Assembly (NCBI RefSeq): GCF_020531905.1
Contig: NZ_JAJAWG010000006.1
Location: forward strand, 62,001 to 126,000
Source: Deefgea salmonis
GTDB lineage: Bacteria; Pseudomonadota; Gammaproteobacteria; Burkholderiales; Chitinibacteraceae
Reading direction: 5' to 3'
Length of the DNA: 64,000 bases
This document shows, piece by piece, positions 34,212-44,254 of the stretch. The notes under the pieces are model-generated. The model was not told where the DNA came from. It made no database searches and saw nothing but the letters and a program-made list of their open reading frames with translations. Position 1 is the first letter of the stretch. The number at the start of each line of letters is the position of its first letter. The translations under genes and the position numbers were made by a program.

Positions 34212-34812
34212 CACAGTTTCCTCAGATTGAATATTTAAGCGCTCTTTGCGCCAACTTGATAAACACACCGCCGTCCAAGCTGACTACAGCCCAACAACAG
34301 CGCCAAAATAAAGCTTATCTTCGCTTTAACTCAGCTTTAAGGCAGAAATAAAACGCTTACAGCGCATTGTACTCATGCTACCCAAATAGGGATATTGCTT
34401 TGGCGCAAACTAAAAGCTAAATCAAACTTAAAATCAAATGCCAGCGCATTGATTCCCAAAACAAGCTGCCCCAAATACCGTGCGCCTCGTGGATCGCATC
34501 AAGCGATTAACCACAATAAAATGCCACGATGGGCGGAAAAGCTTACGCCAAAACCAGCGATATTTGCATAGCGTATCGACCACGCTTTACCGAAAGTGAC
34601 GTTTCAATTTCGAGCTTGCGCATGAATAATGCCAACGATATCTGCCGATGTCGATAGGGTAAATCGCAGTATTGATCCTTGCTTTAGGCCTACCCAAGAC
34701 CATCAAGCGTCTCAATTTACGTTGCGGCGCAACAAAAAACAAGTCTTTCCCCGTCCGCGCAATTGCGCTGGATACTGGCGAATCACATCCTTTTTTATTC
34801 AGCCAAAATACG
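34212..34812. other. 600-base gap between tkt and murU, no confident gene
   Basis: A/T-rich near tkt, where its promoter should lie. A 79-codon minus-strand frame (34587-34826) reads in part LRRLMVLGRPKARINTAIYP and overlaps the end of murU; it lacks a ribosome binding site. It may be a decayed gene or a repeat. No RNA gene is recognised. Confidence 0.4.
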
Positions 34813-35508
34813 CTAGCCCCCATCAACAGCGTACTGCGCCCGCGCTAAAGCCAATCGTTCCACCGTACCCACATCCAGCCATTGCCCGTGATGACATTCA
34901 CCACGCACTCGCCCTGCCGCCATCGCCGTTAGCAAGCAAGGCAATAACGGCATTGCTTGATCTGCGGGCACATCGGCAAAAAAGCGCGGGTGATACGCCG
35001 CCACACCACAAAACGTCAGCGGCTGATCGTCGCTCTGGCATGGCACCACCATGCCTGCGTGCAAACTCAGATCTCGCCCCGTCGGATAACCCGCCTTAGG
35101 CACCAACATCAAATGCGCCCAGTGCGTTTGTGCATTTAATTGCGCCGCAGTTTGGCTTAAAGCCACAAAATCAACGTCGGTCAGTACATCGCCATTCACC
35201 ACGATAAATGGCGCATCCCCCAATAATGGCAGCGCACGGGCAATCCCAGCCGCAGTTTCTAATGCCGTATTTTCAGCGGAATATTCAATTCGCACGCCCC
35301 AACGCGAGCCATCACCGAGCGCCGCTTCAATTTGCTCACCGAGCCAAGCGTGATTAATCACCACGTCGTTAATGCCGGCTGCGGCTAAACGCGCCAAATG
35401 CCAAGCAATCAATGGCTGACCACCCACTTCAAGCAAAGGCTTGGGCGTCACATCGGTTAAAGGCCGCATCCGCTCACCACGGCCAGCCGCTAAAATCATT
35501 GCTTTCAT
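34813..35508 (-). CDS. murU: N-acetylmuramate alpha-1-phosphate uridylyltransferase
   Basis: Sugar nucleotidyltransferase that makes UDP-MurNAc from MurNAc-1-phosphate and UTP in the fosfomycin-bypassing cell-wall recycling route. The nucleotide site is MILAAGRGERMRPLTDVTPKPLL, with VNGDVLTD further on. I choose ATG 35508 (MKAMILAAG), the usual family start. The partner kinase gene amgK lies just upstream on the same strand, but a strong terminator separates them, with its T-run ending only 24 bases before this start. Confidence 0.92.
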   Translation of the reverse strand: MKAMILAAGRGERMRPLTDVTPKPLLEVGGQPLIAWHLARLAAAGINDVVINHAWLGEQIEAALGDGSRWGVRIEYSAENTALETAAGIARALPLLGDAPFIVVNGDVLTDVDFVALSQTAAQLNAQTHWAHLMLVPKAGYPTGRDLSLHAGMVVPCQSDDQPLTFCGVAAYHPRFFADVPADQAMPLLPCLLTAMAAGRVRGECHHGQWLDVGTVERLALARAQYAVDGG

Positions 35509-35531
35509 TGGAAACTCAATCAAAAAAACGT

Positions 35532-35567
35532 CGAAAAAAAAGCTCGATCAGCGCCATGCTGATCGAG
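35532..35567 (-). terminator. Terminator-like hairpin between amgK and murU
   Basis: CTCGATCAGC (35543-35552) and GCTGATCGAG (35558-35567) form a perfect 10-base stem with a 5-base loop. On the minus strand this is followed by eight Ts. Its position inside an expected two-gene operon is unusual. Confidence 0.88.
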
Positions 35568-35660
35568 ACTGCGAAGCGAACACCCAGCCAAAGATGCCAA
35601 GGCGTAACGCCCGCAAGCGGCAACAGCTAAGTCGCTCGCCATGTGGCAAAAAACGGCGAA

Positions 35661-36653
35661 TTAAAAAGTAAAACCCGTTTCGATTTTTTCGCCATTTAAA
35701 TTGACCAATAACCGCCCCAATGGCGTTAATTCGCTATAACGCAAGCAAACTTGGCGCACATAATGAAATACGCGGGGAATATCGGCTTGATATTGCGGCT
35801 TATTATCCCGGTATTTTAACCGGGCAAATAAACCCAATATTTTTAAATGCCGCTGCAAACCGGCCATTTCAAATGCCAAGTAAAAGTCACCAAAATCGTC
35901 ATGCACCGCTAAACCGGCTGCGCGGGCTTGTTCCCAATACCGAATGGTTAAATCCAGCACAAAGGTTTCGCCCCATTCAACATACGCATCACGCAATAAT
36001 GAAACCAAATCGTAAGCAATCGGTCCTTTGACCGCATCTTGAAAGTCAATCAAACGCAAGGCATCGTTTTGCACCAAGATATTTCTGGAGTGAAAATCGC
36101 GATGCATAAACAGCGTGGGCTGATTCACCACTTGCTGCACAATCAAAGCGCAAGCGCGCTCCCAAGTGGCCAATTCTTTACCCGCCAAAGTGACGCCAAA
36201 TTGCTGCCCAAAATACCACTCTCGGCAAATATCCAGTTCACGCTGAACAAAAGCGGCATCAAACACTGGCAAATCATCATCCGAGGTATTGGCCTGCATC
36301 TCAACCAGCAGCTTGATTGCACGCAGATACCACTCTTTTGCACTGCTCTCGCTCAGGACACTGGCCAAAGTCACGTCGCCTAAGTCTTCTAAAACGACAA
36401 AACCCAATTGCAAGTCTTGCTCAAAAACTTGTGGCACGGCAATGCCCGCACCGGCCAATTGTTGCTGACGGGCTAAAAACGGGCCGCAATCAAAAACGGC
36501 AGGATCAAAATCCATCACCACCACGGAACTATCGGCATAGCTGACACGCCAATATTGCCGCACACTGGCGTCAGCAGCCGCCAAAACAATGCTTTGCGGC
36601 GTTGCTGCGCGCACTTGTTGCAACCAATTGGAGAGCTGTTCACTGCGATTCAT
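35661..36653 (-). CDS. amgK: N-acetylmuramate/N-acetylglucosamine anomeric kinase
   Basis: A 330-residue aminoglycoside-phosphotransferase-fold kinase that phosphorylates the anomeric carbon of MurNAc and GlcNAc for MurU. The catalytic loop is FMHRDFHSRNILV and the metal-binding motif LIDFQDAVKGP. The gene is divergent from lptD, as in Pseudomonas putida, where amgK and murU form a recycling pair. A weak AGGAA lies ten bases before the ATG. Confidence 0.93.
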   Translation of the reverse strand: MNRSEQLSNWLQQVRAATPQSIVLAAADASVRQYWRVSYADSSVVVMDFDPAVFDCGPFLARQQQLAGAGIAVPQVFEQDLQLGFVVLEDLGDVTLASVLSESSAKEWYLRAIKLLVEMQANTSDDDLPVFDAAFVQRELDICREWYFGQQFGVTLAGKELATWERACALIVQQVVNQPTLFMHRDFHSRNILVQNDALRLIDFQDAVKGPIAYDLVSLLRDAYVEWGETFVLDLTIRYWEQARAAGLAVHDDFGDFYLAFEMAGLQRHLKILGLFARLKYRDNKPQYQADIPRVFHYVRQVCLRYSELTPLGRLLVNLNGEKIETGFTF

Positions 36654-36749
36654 GAGAAATATCGTTCCTGTTTACAACGTTTGTTAAGAAAGTTAAGCGC
36701 GTTTACTGCTAGAATCCACCAATTCTATCAAAGTAATGACGACAACCAC

Positions 36750-38927
36750 ATGCGGGTGCGTAATTCTCCTCCCTATACCATCAAGATCGTAGCGTTCTCA
36801 CTGGCCATTTTACCGGTACTGGGCCATGCCGCTGCATCCAGCCCTGCGGCCGAGCCGCCCTTATTTATCGAAGCGGATCAAGCCAGTGTCCAAGAAGGGC
36901 AATACTCGGAAGCGCGCGGCAATGTCATCGTCAATCGCGACGGCATGGTCATTAACGCCGATTGGGTAAAGTACGAACTCGAGGCCGATCAAGTGCATGC
37001 CGGCGATAAGGTCAAAGTCACCCAACAAGGCGATACGCTGGAGGGTGACTCACTGAATATGACGGTACAAACCCGCTTGGGCGAAATGGACAATCCGATT
37101 TACCACATGGCCGAAGGCCAAGTACGTGGTGATGGCGTTAAAGTTTTATTTGGCGGCAAAGACAAATACATCATCCAAAAAGGTCGGATGACCACTTGCC
37201 GCGATGGACAAGACGATTGGTATTTGCACGCCAACGAGATTGATCTCGATTACACCAGCAATTATGGCCAAGCTTGGCATGGCTGGGCCGAATTTAAAGG
37301 CGTGCCGTTTTTTTACTACCCTTTTGTTGATTTCCCACTCAATGGCGACCGCAAAAGTGGCCTGCTGCTACCGACCTTAGGCTACAGTAATACCAATGGC
37401 TTGCAATACAGCCAACCGTATTACTTTAATCTGGCACCCAATTACGATGCGACGATTACGCCCAGCTATTTTGGTCAGCGTGGCGTCATGCTCGGTGGTG
37501 AATTTCGCTACTTGCAGCCTGAATACGCCGGCACCATTCGTGCGGCGGGAATTAACGACAAATCGACTGACACCCAGCGTTATGGCGTTTACTTCCAGCA
37601 CAATCAACTGCTCAGCGATCGCTTGTCACTCAGTATTAATTATCAAAAAGTATCTGATTCGGATTACTTTATTGATTTTTCTGACACGCTAGCAGGTGCC
37701 TCGCAAGTCAATTTACCGCAAGAAGCATTACTCAATTACAACGGCGATTTTTGGTCCACGTATTTACGCGTTCAACGCTATCAAACACTACAAACCGAAA
37801 CCAACCCAGTTGCAGATCCATACTGGCGCATGCCGCAGTGGTATTTTACCGCCAGCCCGCAAATTGGTTACGGTTTAGAAACCAAAATCAGTGGTGAAGT
37901 TACCCGCTTTGTGAATCAATCCTTGGTACAGGGCGATCGCGCTTGGATTAACCCTAGCATTAGCCTGCCAATGAGTAATAGCTACGGTTTTATTACCCCT
38001 CGCCTCAGCGTACACGCTAATACCTATCGCACCGAAAGCGCAACAGGCCAAGATATGGGCAATCAATCGTTTGTCGTGCCGATTGCCAGTATTGATACTG
38101 GGCTGTTTTTCGAGCGCGAAGGCAGTTTATTTGGCTCAGACATTGTGCAAACCTTAGAGCCACGCGCTTTTTATGTGTATGCCCCGTATAAATCACAAAG
38201 CGATGTTCCCAATTACGACTCGGCCGTTGCCGCCCTGTCATGGTCGCAGCTGTTTAGTGAAAATAAATTTACCGGAAACGATAGAATTAATGATGCCAAC
38301 AATCTGACTTTGGCCATTAGTAGTCGTATTTTTGACGATGCCACTGGGATTGAACGCTTTTACGCCGGTGTCGGCCAACAGTTTTATTTCACCTCACCGC
38401 GCGTGACATTGTCTGGCCCAGATAATACCGATGAGCAAAAAAGCTCAAATCTATTTTTGATGATGGGCAGTCAGTTACCCAACAATGTCAATGTGAACTA
38501 CTTATTACAGCAAGACCTACACAACAAAAGCACTGTCAATTCGGAGCTGAACGTCAGCTGGACGCCGAGCGAATATAAGACCCTCAACTTACGCTATGTG
38601 CACAACAAATCATCCGACATTGAGCAAGCGGATATCTCTGGGCAGTGGCCGCTGGGCAATGGCTGGTATGCCGTGGGCCGCTACAACTATTCACTGAATG
38701 ATCGCAAAGCACTAGAGACGATTGCTGGCGTTGAATATAATGCCGGCTGTTGGGCGCTGCGTTTTGCTGCGCAAAGCTATGTCACCACCAATAGCACGTA
38801 CAAAACCAATTACTTTGCAATCTTAGAATTAGGCGGTTTGGCTGGTTTAGGAATGAATCCAATTAGCTTATTAAAGCAATCGATTCCTGGTTACGCCGAC
38901 ACTTATCGCTCTCCAAAACTTCGTTAA
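36750..38927 (+). CDS. lptD: LPS-assembly protein LptD
   Basis: Outer-membrane beta-barrel that inserts lipopolysaccharide into the outer leaflet together with LptE. The signal peptide follows ATG 36750 (RVRNSPPYTIKIVAFSLAILPVLGHA). An OstA-type jellyroll domain (FIEADQASVQEGQYSEARGNVIV) spans about 45-150 and the large barrel fills the rest, ending PKLR. Cys pairs include one in MTTCRDGQDDW and one in NAGCWALRF, which fit the disulphides known in LptD. The 725-residue length is normal. The frame is open upstream to 36555, but that part overlaps amgK. Confidence 0.95.
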   Translation: MRVRNSPPYTIKIVAFSLAILPVLGHAAASSPAAEPPLFIEADQASVQEGQYSEARGNVIVNRDGMVINADWVKYELEADQVHAGDKVKVTQQGDTLEGDSLNMTVQTRLGEMDNPIYHMAEGQVRGDGVKVLFGGKDKYIIQKGRMTTCRDGQDDWYLHANEIDLDYTSNYGQAWHGWAEFKGVPFFYYPFVDFPLNGDRKSGLLLPTLGYSNTNGLQYSQPYYFNLAPNYDATITPSYFGQRGVMLGGEFRYLQPEYAGTIRAAGINDKSTDTQRYGVYFQHNQLLSDRLSLSINYQKVSDSDYFIDFSDTLAGASQVNLPQEALLNYNGDFWSTYLRVQRYQTLQTETNPVADPYWRMPQWYFTASPQIGYGLETKISGEVTRFVNQSLVQGDRAWINPSISLPMSNSYGFITPRLSVHANTYRTESATGQDMGNQSFVVPIASIDTGLFFEREGSLFGSDIVQTLEPRAFYVYAPYKSQSDVPNYDSAVAALSWSQLFSENKFTGNDRINDANNLTLAISSRIFDDATGIERFYAGVGQQFYFTSPRVTLSGPDNTDEQKSSNLFLMMGSQLPNNVNVNYLLQQDLHNKSTVNSELNVSWTPSEYKTLNLRYVHNKSSDIEQADISGQWPLGNGWYAVGRYNYSLNDRKALETIAGVEYNAGCWALRFAAQSYVTTNSTYKTNYFAILELGGLAGLGMNPISLLKQSIPGYADTYRSPKLR

Positions 38928-38942
38928 AGGCTGTACAACCGT

Positions 38943-40232
38943 ATGAAGACTATGACTTTGCTGCGTACCGCAACGCTAACTTTAGCGCTCTTTAGTAGTG
39001 CGGCAATGGCCGAAATTATTACTGCCGATCGGGTGATTGCGATTGTGAATCGCAATGCGATTACCCAAGTTGAACTCAATCAAAAAATCAACTCGATTCG
39101 CAAAAATCTAGAGCAACAAAAAGTTCAATTACCACCGGAGCAAGTACTGCAAGAACAAGTACTCGAACGGATGATTTTGGATCAGCTACAAACCCAATAC
39201 GCCCAACAGCTCGGCATCCGAGTAGATGACAATCAGTTAGAGATGGCCATCAACCGAATCGCAGGACAAAATCAGATGAGCTTGCCGGTATTTCGCAAAA
39301 AACTCGAAGAAACCGGCATGTCATGGCGCGGCTTTCGCGATCAGATTCGCCAAGAAATGCTACTGGCGCGCTTAAAAGATCGTGAAATTGATAGCAAAGT
39401 GGTGGTGACCGAGTCAGAAATTGACGATTACCTCAAATTGGCCGCCAATAAAGAGCAAATGGAATACAACTTGGCCCAGATCTTTATTCCATTGCCAGAA
39501 AACGCCGCGCCAGATCAAATTCAAGCGCGCCGTTTACGCATTCAAGCGGCCAAAAAAGAGCTGGAAACCGGCGCTGCATTTGCCAGCGTTGCCGCCAGCT
39601 ATTCTGCCGATCAAAACGCCAATAGCGGCGGCGCACTCGGTTGGCGTCCTGCCGGCTCTTTACCGCCGGCTTTTACCAGCTTACTCGACCAACTCAATCC
39701 CGGTGGGATTACGGATATTGTGCGTAGCCCTGCGGGATTTCATTTATTCAAGCTACTCGACAAACGTAGCCAGCAAGAACAAGTCGTGGTTGATCAAAGC
39801 CATGTTCGGCATATTTTAATCCGCAGCAATGAAATCACCTCGACTACCGATGCACAACAAAAGTTACGTCAAATCCGTGGCCGGATTGAGCATGGCGAAA
39901 AATTTGAAGATCTCGCTAAAGCGTTTTCTGATGACGCCAGCGCGCCCAAGGGCGGCGACTTAGGCTGGCTAAATCCAGGTGAAACCGTCCCAGAGTTTGA
40001 AAACGCCATGAACGCACTCAAACTTGGTGAAGTGAGCCAACCAATACAAACACCATTTGGCTTTCATTTGATTCGCGTCGATGAACGCCGCAAGCAAGAC
40101 GTGACTTTAGAGCGCGCCCGCTTCAAATTACGCAATGAATTAAAACAGCGTAAAGCTGAAGAGCAATACGATGATTGGCTACGTCAATTGCGCGATCGCG
40201 CCCACGTTCAATTGCGCCTCAAGGACGAGTAA
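38943..40232 (+). CDS. surA: Periplasmic chaperone and peptidyl-prolyl isomerase SurA
   Basis: Helps outer-membrane proteins such as LptD to fold. A signal peptide (MKTMTLLRTATLTLALFSSAAMA) precedes an N-terminal chaperone domain (about 25-170) and two parvulin domains (about 175-275 and 285-390; SADQNANSGGALGWRPAG and FSDDASAPKGGDLGWLNPGE). The length of 429 residues matches E. coli SurA (428). It begins 15 bases after lptD. Confidence 0.95.
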   Translation: MKTMTLLRTATLTLALFSSAAMAEIITADRVIAIVNRNAITQVELNQKINSIRKNLEQQKVQLPPEQVLQEQVLERMILDQLQTQYAQQLGIRVDDNQLEMAINRIAGQNQMSLPVFRKKLEETGMSWRGFRDQIRQEMLLARLKDREIDSKVVVTESEIDDYLKLAANKEQMEYNLAQIFIPLPENAAPDQIQARRLRIQAAKKELETGAAFASVAASYSADQNANSGGALGWRPAGSLPPAFTSLLDQLNPGGITDIVRSPAGFHLFKLLDKRSQQEQVVVDQSHVRHILIRSNEITSTTDAQQKLRQIRGRIEHGEKFEDLAKAFSDDASAPKGGDLGWLNPGETVPEFENAMNALKLGEVSQPIQTPFGFHLIRVDERRKQDVTLERARFKLRNELKQRKAEEQYDDWLRQLRDRAHVQLRLKDE

Positions 40233-41251
40233 TGCAAAAACCATTGGCGATCACCACCGGAGAACCCGCAGGTATTGGTCCTGAGCTCGCAATACAATTA
40301 GCGCAGAGCAATATACCCACACCGATTGTTTTATTGGCTGATCGCCAATTGCTGCTTGAGCGCGCCGCTTGCGTTGGGATCGACCCCGCCATAGTGGCCG
40401 CTTGGCCTGATTACCAAGCCGAGCACAACGCCCCGGTTTCGGTCTTGCATATCCCCTTAGTCGTCAACAGCATTGCTGGGCAACTTGATCCCAAAAATTC
40501 AGCCTATGTTTTGGCGCTACTTGATCGCGCCATCGCGGGCTGCGTGCAAGGCGAGTTCGCCGCAATGGTCACCGCACCGCTACATAAAGGGGTGATCAAC
40601 GATGCCAAGCTGGGGGGGTATTTCTCTGGACATACCGAGTACCTTGCCGAAAAGACCCATACCCCACAAGTGGTTATGATGTTGGCCGGAGAATACGGCG
40701 CAGAAGCAAAAATGATGCGGGTCGCATTGGCAACCACGCACTTGCCGCTTAAAGACGTCGCCAGTGCGATTACCAGCGAATCATTACGCAACACCTTACG
40801 TATTTTGCAGCATGATTTACAGCAGCATTTTGGCCTAGCTCAACCCAAAATCATCGTCGCGGGGCTCAACCCACACGCTGGTGAAAGTGGCCATATGGGC
40901 CGCGAAGAGATTGATGTCATCATGCCGGTGCTCGAGCAATTACGCGCCGAAGGCATGCACTTAATCGGACCGCTGCCTGCTGATACTTTATTTAATCCAC
41001 CGATTTTGGCACAAGGCGACGCTGTTTTAGCGATGTATCATGATCAGGGGCTGCCAGTCTTAAAATTTGCCACCTTTGGTGCTGGCATTAATGTCACGCT
41101 GGGCTTACCGATTATTCGAACCTCGGTCGATCACGGCACCGCGCTCGATTTAGCCGGCAAAGGGCTGGCCGATGTCGGCAGCTTGATTGCTGCGACTGAA
41201 CTGGCAGCGACATTGGCGGCACACACGGAACGACTTCAGCGCACGATGTGA
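40232..41251 (+). CDS. pdxA: 4-hydroxythreonine-4-phosphate dehydrogenase
   Basis: NAD-dependent enzyme of pyridoxal-5'-phosphate synthesis. Motifs TTGEPAGIGPELA, GHTEYLAEKT, LNPHAGESGHMGREE and YHDQGLPVLK include the His residues that bind the metal. Its ATG shares one base with the surA stop (TAATG), and AAGGACG lies just upstream, so it is coupled to surA. The length is 339 residues. Confidence 0.95.
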   Translation: MQKPLAITTGEPAGIGPELAIQLAQSNIPTPIVLLADRQLLLERAACVGIDPAIVAAWPDYQAEHNAPVSVLHIPLVVNSIAGQLDPKNSAYVLALLDRAIAGCVQGEFAAMVTAPLHKGVINDAKLGGYFSGHTEYLAEKTHTPQVVMMLAGEYGAEAKMMRVALATTHLPLKDVASAITSESLRNTLRILQHDLQQHFGLAQPKIIVAGLNPHAGESGHMGREEIDVIMPVLEQLRAEGMHLIGPLPADTLFNPPILAQGDAVLAMYHDQGLPVLKFATFGAGINVTLGLPIIRTSVDHGTALDLAGKGLADVGSLIAATELAATLAAHTERLQRTM

Positions 41252-41380
41252 TTGCTCATTTCTGTGTGATTCGGTGCGGCTCAATCGATCAACGGAAAAA
41301 CCACATGATGCGACTGCTTTACAATAGCGAGACATCTCGCTTTTTATTTTTGTATGTCCCCGTTGGGGGCAAGGATTCAA

Positions 41381-42166
41381 ATGGCTCATATTCCCCGTAA
41401 ACGCTTTGGACAAAACTTTTTGCAAGACCAAGGCGTCATTGCTGGCATCATTAATGCTGTCGACCCACAAGCGGACGACGTCGTCGTCGAAATTGGCCCC
41501 GGCCTTGCGGCGCTCACCGCCCCGCTGCTGGCTCGCGTTCCACAACTGAATGTGGTCGAGATCGACCGTGACATTGTCAGCCATTTATCCAGCATTTATC
41601 CGCCAGAGCGTTTGGTGATTCACAATGCCGACGCACTCAATTTTGATTTTGGCGCGCTCGCCCGCCAAATCGCCCCAGGCAAACGGATTAAATTAGTCGG
41701 CAACCTGCCTTACAATATTTCGACCCCGCTGCTGTTTCATCTCGCCACCTTTAGCGATGTCATTTACGACATGCACTTTATGCTGCAAAAAGAAGTCGTT
41801 GAACGCATGGTTGCGGCACCGAGCACCACCGATTACGGCCGACTATCGATCATGCTGCAATATCGCTATCTGATGGATCATATTATTGATGTGCCGCCAG
41901 AATCATTCGATCCACCGCCAAAAGTCGATTCGGCCGTGGTGCGAATGGTGCCTTATGACGTGCTACCTTATCCGGCTAAAAACGAAGATCACCTGCGTAA
42001 ATTGGTGTTAGCTTCATTTTCGCAACGCCGCAAAACACTGCGTAATAATTTAAAAGGCATCGCCAACGACCAAGTGCTGGCTGACTTGGGCATTGACCCG
42101 AGCTGCCGCCCAGAGAATGTCAGCGTGGCCCAATATGTGGCACTGAGTAATGCCTTAGCCAACTAG
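41381..42166 (+). CDS. rsmA: 16S rRNA dimethyladenosine transferase (A1518/A1519)
   Basis: SAM-dependent methylase that dimethylates two adjacent adenines in helix 45 of 16S rRNA; its loss gives kasugamycin resistance. Motif I is [15 protein letters not shown] and the catalytic motif IV is [16 protein letters not shown] choose ATG 41381 ([14 protein letters not shown]) with AAGGATTCAA upstream. It is the last gene of the lptD-surA-pdxA-rsmA group; the 129-base gap before it may hold a promoter. Confidence 0.96.
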   Translation: MAHIPRKRFGQNFLQDQGVIAGIINAVDPQADDVVVEIGPGLAALTAPLLARVPQLNVVEIDRDIVSHLSSIYPPERLVIHNADALNFDFGALARQIAPGKRIKLVGNLPYNISTPLLFHLATFSDVIYDMHFMLQKEVVERMVAAPSTTDYGRLSIMLQYRYLMDHIIDVPPESFDPPPKVDSAVVRMVPYDVLPYPAKNEDHLRKLVLASFSQRRKTLRNNLKGIANDQVLADLGIDPSCRPENVSVAQYVALSNALAN

Positions 42167-42220
42167 GGTTTTCCCCGCTAGGCTAACCCTGAATACCCTT
42201 ACAAAATAACAGGTTCACCC

Positions 42221-42979
42221 ATGAACGATAATGTGACCATGATTCGCTTTAATAATGTTAACAAATGGTATGGTCGTGACCACCATGTCTTAAAAAACCT
42301 CAACCTTGAAGTAAAACAAGGTGAGGTGGTCGTGGTCTGTGGCCCGTCTGGCTCAGGGAAATCCACCCTCATTCGGACCATTAACCAACTTGAAGCGATT
42401 AATGATGGTGAAATTTGGGTTGATGGCATTCAAGCCAATAGCACCAAAACCGATATCAATAAATTGCGTGAAGAAGTCGGTTTCGTCTTTCAGCACTTCA
42501 ACCTTTATCCGCATTTATCGGTGCTAGAAAACATCACCTTAGCGCCGATTAATGTCAAAAAAGTGCCTGCGGCACAAGCTAAGCAGCAAGCTTTGGAATT
42601 ACTTGAACGTGTTGGGCTATTAAACAAAAAAGATGCTTATCCAAGCAATCTATCGGGCGGCCAACAGCAGCGTGTTGCCATTGCCCGCGGTTTGGCAATG
42701 AACCCACGCGTCATGCTGTTTGATGAGCCGACCAGCGCACTGGACCCTGAAATGATTGGCGAAGTGCTTGCGGTGATGAAGCAACTGGCCGAATCTGGCA
42801 TGACCATGATGGTGGTCACCCACGAAATGGGCTTTGCGCGCGAAGTCGCGGATCGAGTGATCTTCCTCGATCATGGTGAAATCGTTGAAGACACCATGCC
42901 AGAAAGCTTTTTTACCAGCCCACAAACCGATCGCGCCAAACAATTCTTACGTCAAATTCTAAGTCCCATGGACCAATAA
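42221..42979 (+). CDS. Polar amino-acid ABC transporter ATPase (first copy)
   Basis: A 252-residue GltL/GlnQ-type ATPase. The Walker A is GPSGSGKST, the signature [15 protein letters not shown] and the Walker [13 protein letters not shown]. It lies upstream of the transporter's binding-protein gene and is cut off from it by a terminator and a palindrome. A second, similar ATPase gene closes the transporter cluster (45664-46392). The two share the same motifs, so one may be a duplicate or serve another permease. Confidence 0.92.
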   Translation: MNDNVTMIRFNNVNKWYGRDHHVLKNLNLEVKQGEVVVVCGPSGSGKSTLIRTINQLEAINDGEIWVDGIQANSTKTDINKLREEVGFVFQHFNLYPHLSVLENITLAPINVKKVPAAQAKQQALELLERVGLLNKKDAYPSNLSGGQQQRVAIARGLAMNPRVMLFDEPTSALDPEMIGEVLAVMKQLAESGMTMMVVTHEMGFAREVADRVIFLDHGEIVEDTMPESFFTSPQTDRAKQFLRQILSPMDQ

Positions 42980-43007
42980 TTACGCGAAAAATACGCTTAT
43001 CCAAAAT

Positions 43008-43036
43008 AAAATGGCTGCCTAATGGCAGCCATTTTT
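43008..43036 (+). terminator. Terminator after the first ATPase gene
   Basis: AAAATGGCTGCC (43008-43019) and GGCAGCCATTTT (43024-43035) make a 12-base stem with a 4-base loop and a short T-run. Confidence 0.9.
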
Positions 43037-43038
43037 AT

Positions 43039-43089
43039 GGGGTATATCGCGGTAGCAATTGGTTAAAATACCGTTACAAACAATACCCC
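43039..43089. repeat. Interspersed GGGTAT/ATACCC quasi-palindrome, copy 7
   Basis: GGGGTATATCG at the left and ACAATACCCC at the right. The middle is diverged. It abuts the terminator of the first ATPase gene. The remainder of the gap to 43287 holds no gene and should include the promoter of the binding-protein gene. Confidence 0.65.
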
Positions 43090-43287
43090 ACCATCAGCAT
43101 ACAATCCACCGCATTACAGTCTTTCTAGCTAAACAACAATTCAGTGTATATAACGGCTATGCACACAAACAATTGACTTAGCACTATCGTATTCCCGTAA
43201 GGAACATCCCTAGATGTTGCTTCATTCAGTTCTACATATACTGAAAAAAAACTTAAAAATCAAAACCCTCACATCTTGGAGCACGAC

Positions 43288-44187
43288 ATGAAAGTATTAC
43301 TTCCTCTGGCCATTGCAATGTCTCTACTCACCACCGCACACGTTGGCGCAGAAGAACTCAGCGGCACCTTAAAAAAAGTAAAAGAAAGCGGTGTCATTGT
43401 ACTCGGTCATCGTGACTCTTCGATCCCCTTCTCCTACCTTGCCAATGACGCCAAACCGATTGGCTATTCGGTTGATATTTCGAACAAAATTGTTGAAGCG
43501 GTAAAAAAAGAACTCAAAATGCCGAACTTACAAGTTCGTTATAACTTGGTGACTTCACAAACACGCATTCCATTGGTGCAAAACGGTACGGTTGACGTTG
43601 AATGTGGCTCAACGACCAATAATATTGAACGCCAAAAACAAGCGGCATTCTCATTGGGCATTTTTGAAATCGGCACGCGTCTACTCACTAAAAAAGGCAG
43701 CGCAATCAAAGATTTTCCTGATCTAGCCGGTAAAAATGTCGTGACCACTGCTGGCACGACGTCTGAACGCATTTTGAAGAAAATGAACGAAGACAAAAAA
43801 ATGAATATGAATATCATTAGCGCCAAAGATCATGGCGAATCATTCTTGATGCTTGAATCAAATCGTGCCGTTGCCTTTATGATGGACGATGCTTTATTGG
43901 CCGGCGAAATGGCAAAAGCAAAAAAACCAAGCGAATGGGAAATCGTTGGCAAGCCACAATCATATGAAATCTATGGCTGTTTATTGCGTAAAGATGATCC
44001 ACAATTTAAAAAAATCGTCGATAGCGCAATTGCCAGCACTTACAAATCAGGTGAAATCAATACCATTTACAAACGCTGGTTTGAAAGTCCAGTTCCGCCA
44101 AAAGGCTTAAATCTCAATTTCCCAATGTCTGATGATTTTAAAGAATTAATTGCTAAGCCAACAGACAAATCAGCCGAACAAATGTAA
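43288..44187 (+). CDS. gltI: Amino-acid ABC transporter, periplasmic binding protein (GltI-like)
   Basis: A 299-residue secreted solute-binding protein of family 3. The signal peptide is MKVLLPLAIAMSLLTTAHVGA, and GHRDSSIPFSYL and VDVECGSTTNNIERQ are typical of glutamate/aspartate binders. I choose ATG 43288; the in-frame TTG four codons earlier is part of the ribosome binding site (TTGGAG). A terminator follows directly, which would give more binding protein than permease. Confidence 0.9.
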   Translation: MKVLLPLAIAMSLLTTAHVGAEELSGTLKKVKESGVIVLGHRDSSIPFSYLANDAKPIGYSVDISNKIVEAVKKELKMPNLQVRYNLVTSQTRIPLVQNGTVDVECGSTTNNIERQKQAAFSLGIFEIGTRLLTKKGSAIKDFPDLAGKNVVTTAGTTSERILKKMNEDKKMNMNIISAKDHGESFLMLESNRAVAFMMDDALLAGEMAKAKKPSEWEIVGKPQSYEIYGCLLRKDDPQFKKIVDSAIASTYKSGEINTIYKRWFESPVPPKGLNLNFPMSDDFKELIAKPTDKSAEQM

Positions 44188-44204
44188 TTCACCGCATACT
44201 CAGC

Positions 44205-44235
44205 AAGCCGAGTAGCATCACTACTCGGCTTTTTT
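44205..44235 (+). terminator. Terminator/attenuator between gltI and gltJ
   Basis: AAGCCGAGTAG (44205-44215) and CTACTCGGCTT (44221-44231) form an 11-base stem with a 5-base loop and six Ts. Partial read-through would set the ratio of binding protein to membrane subunits. Confidence 0.9.
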
Positions 44236-44254
44236 ACCATTGGAGAAAATTACG

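Noticed and set aside
34587-34826. 79-codon minus-strand frame after murU as a gene
   Set aside because: Overlaps murU, lacks a ribosome binding site and has no recognised relative; kept only as an observation.
42167-42192. Terminator after rsmA (AGGGTT/AACCCT)
   Set aside because: Only a 6-base stem with a long loop and no T-run.
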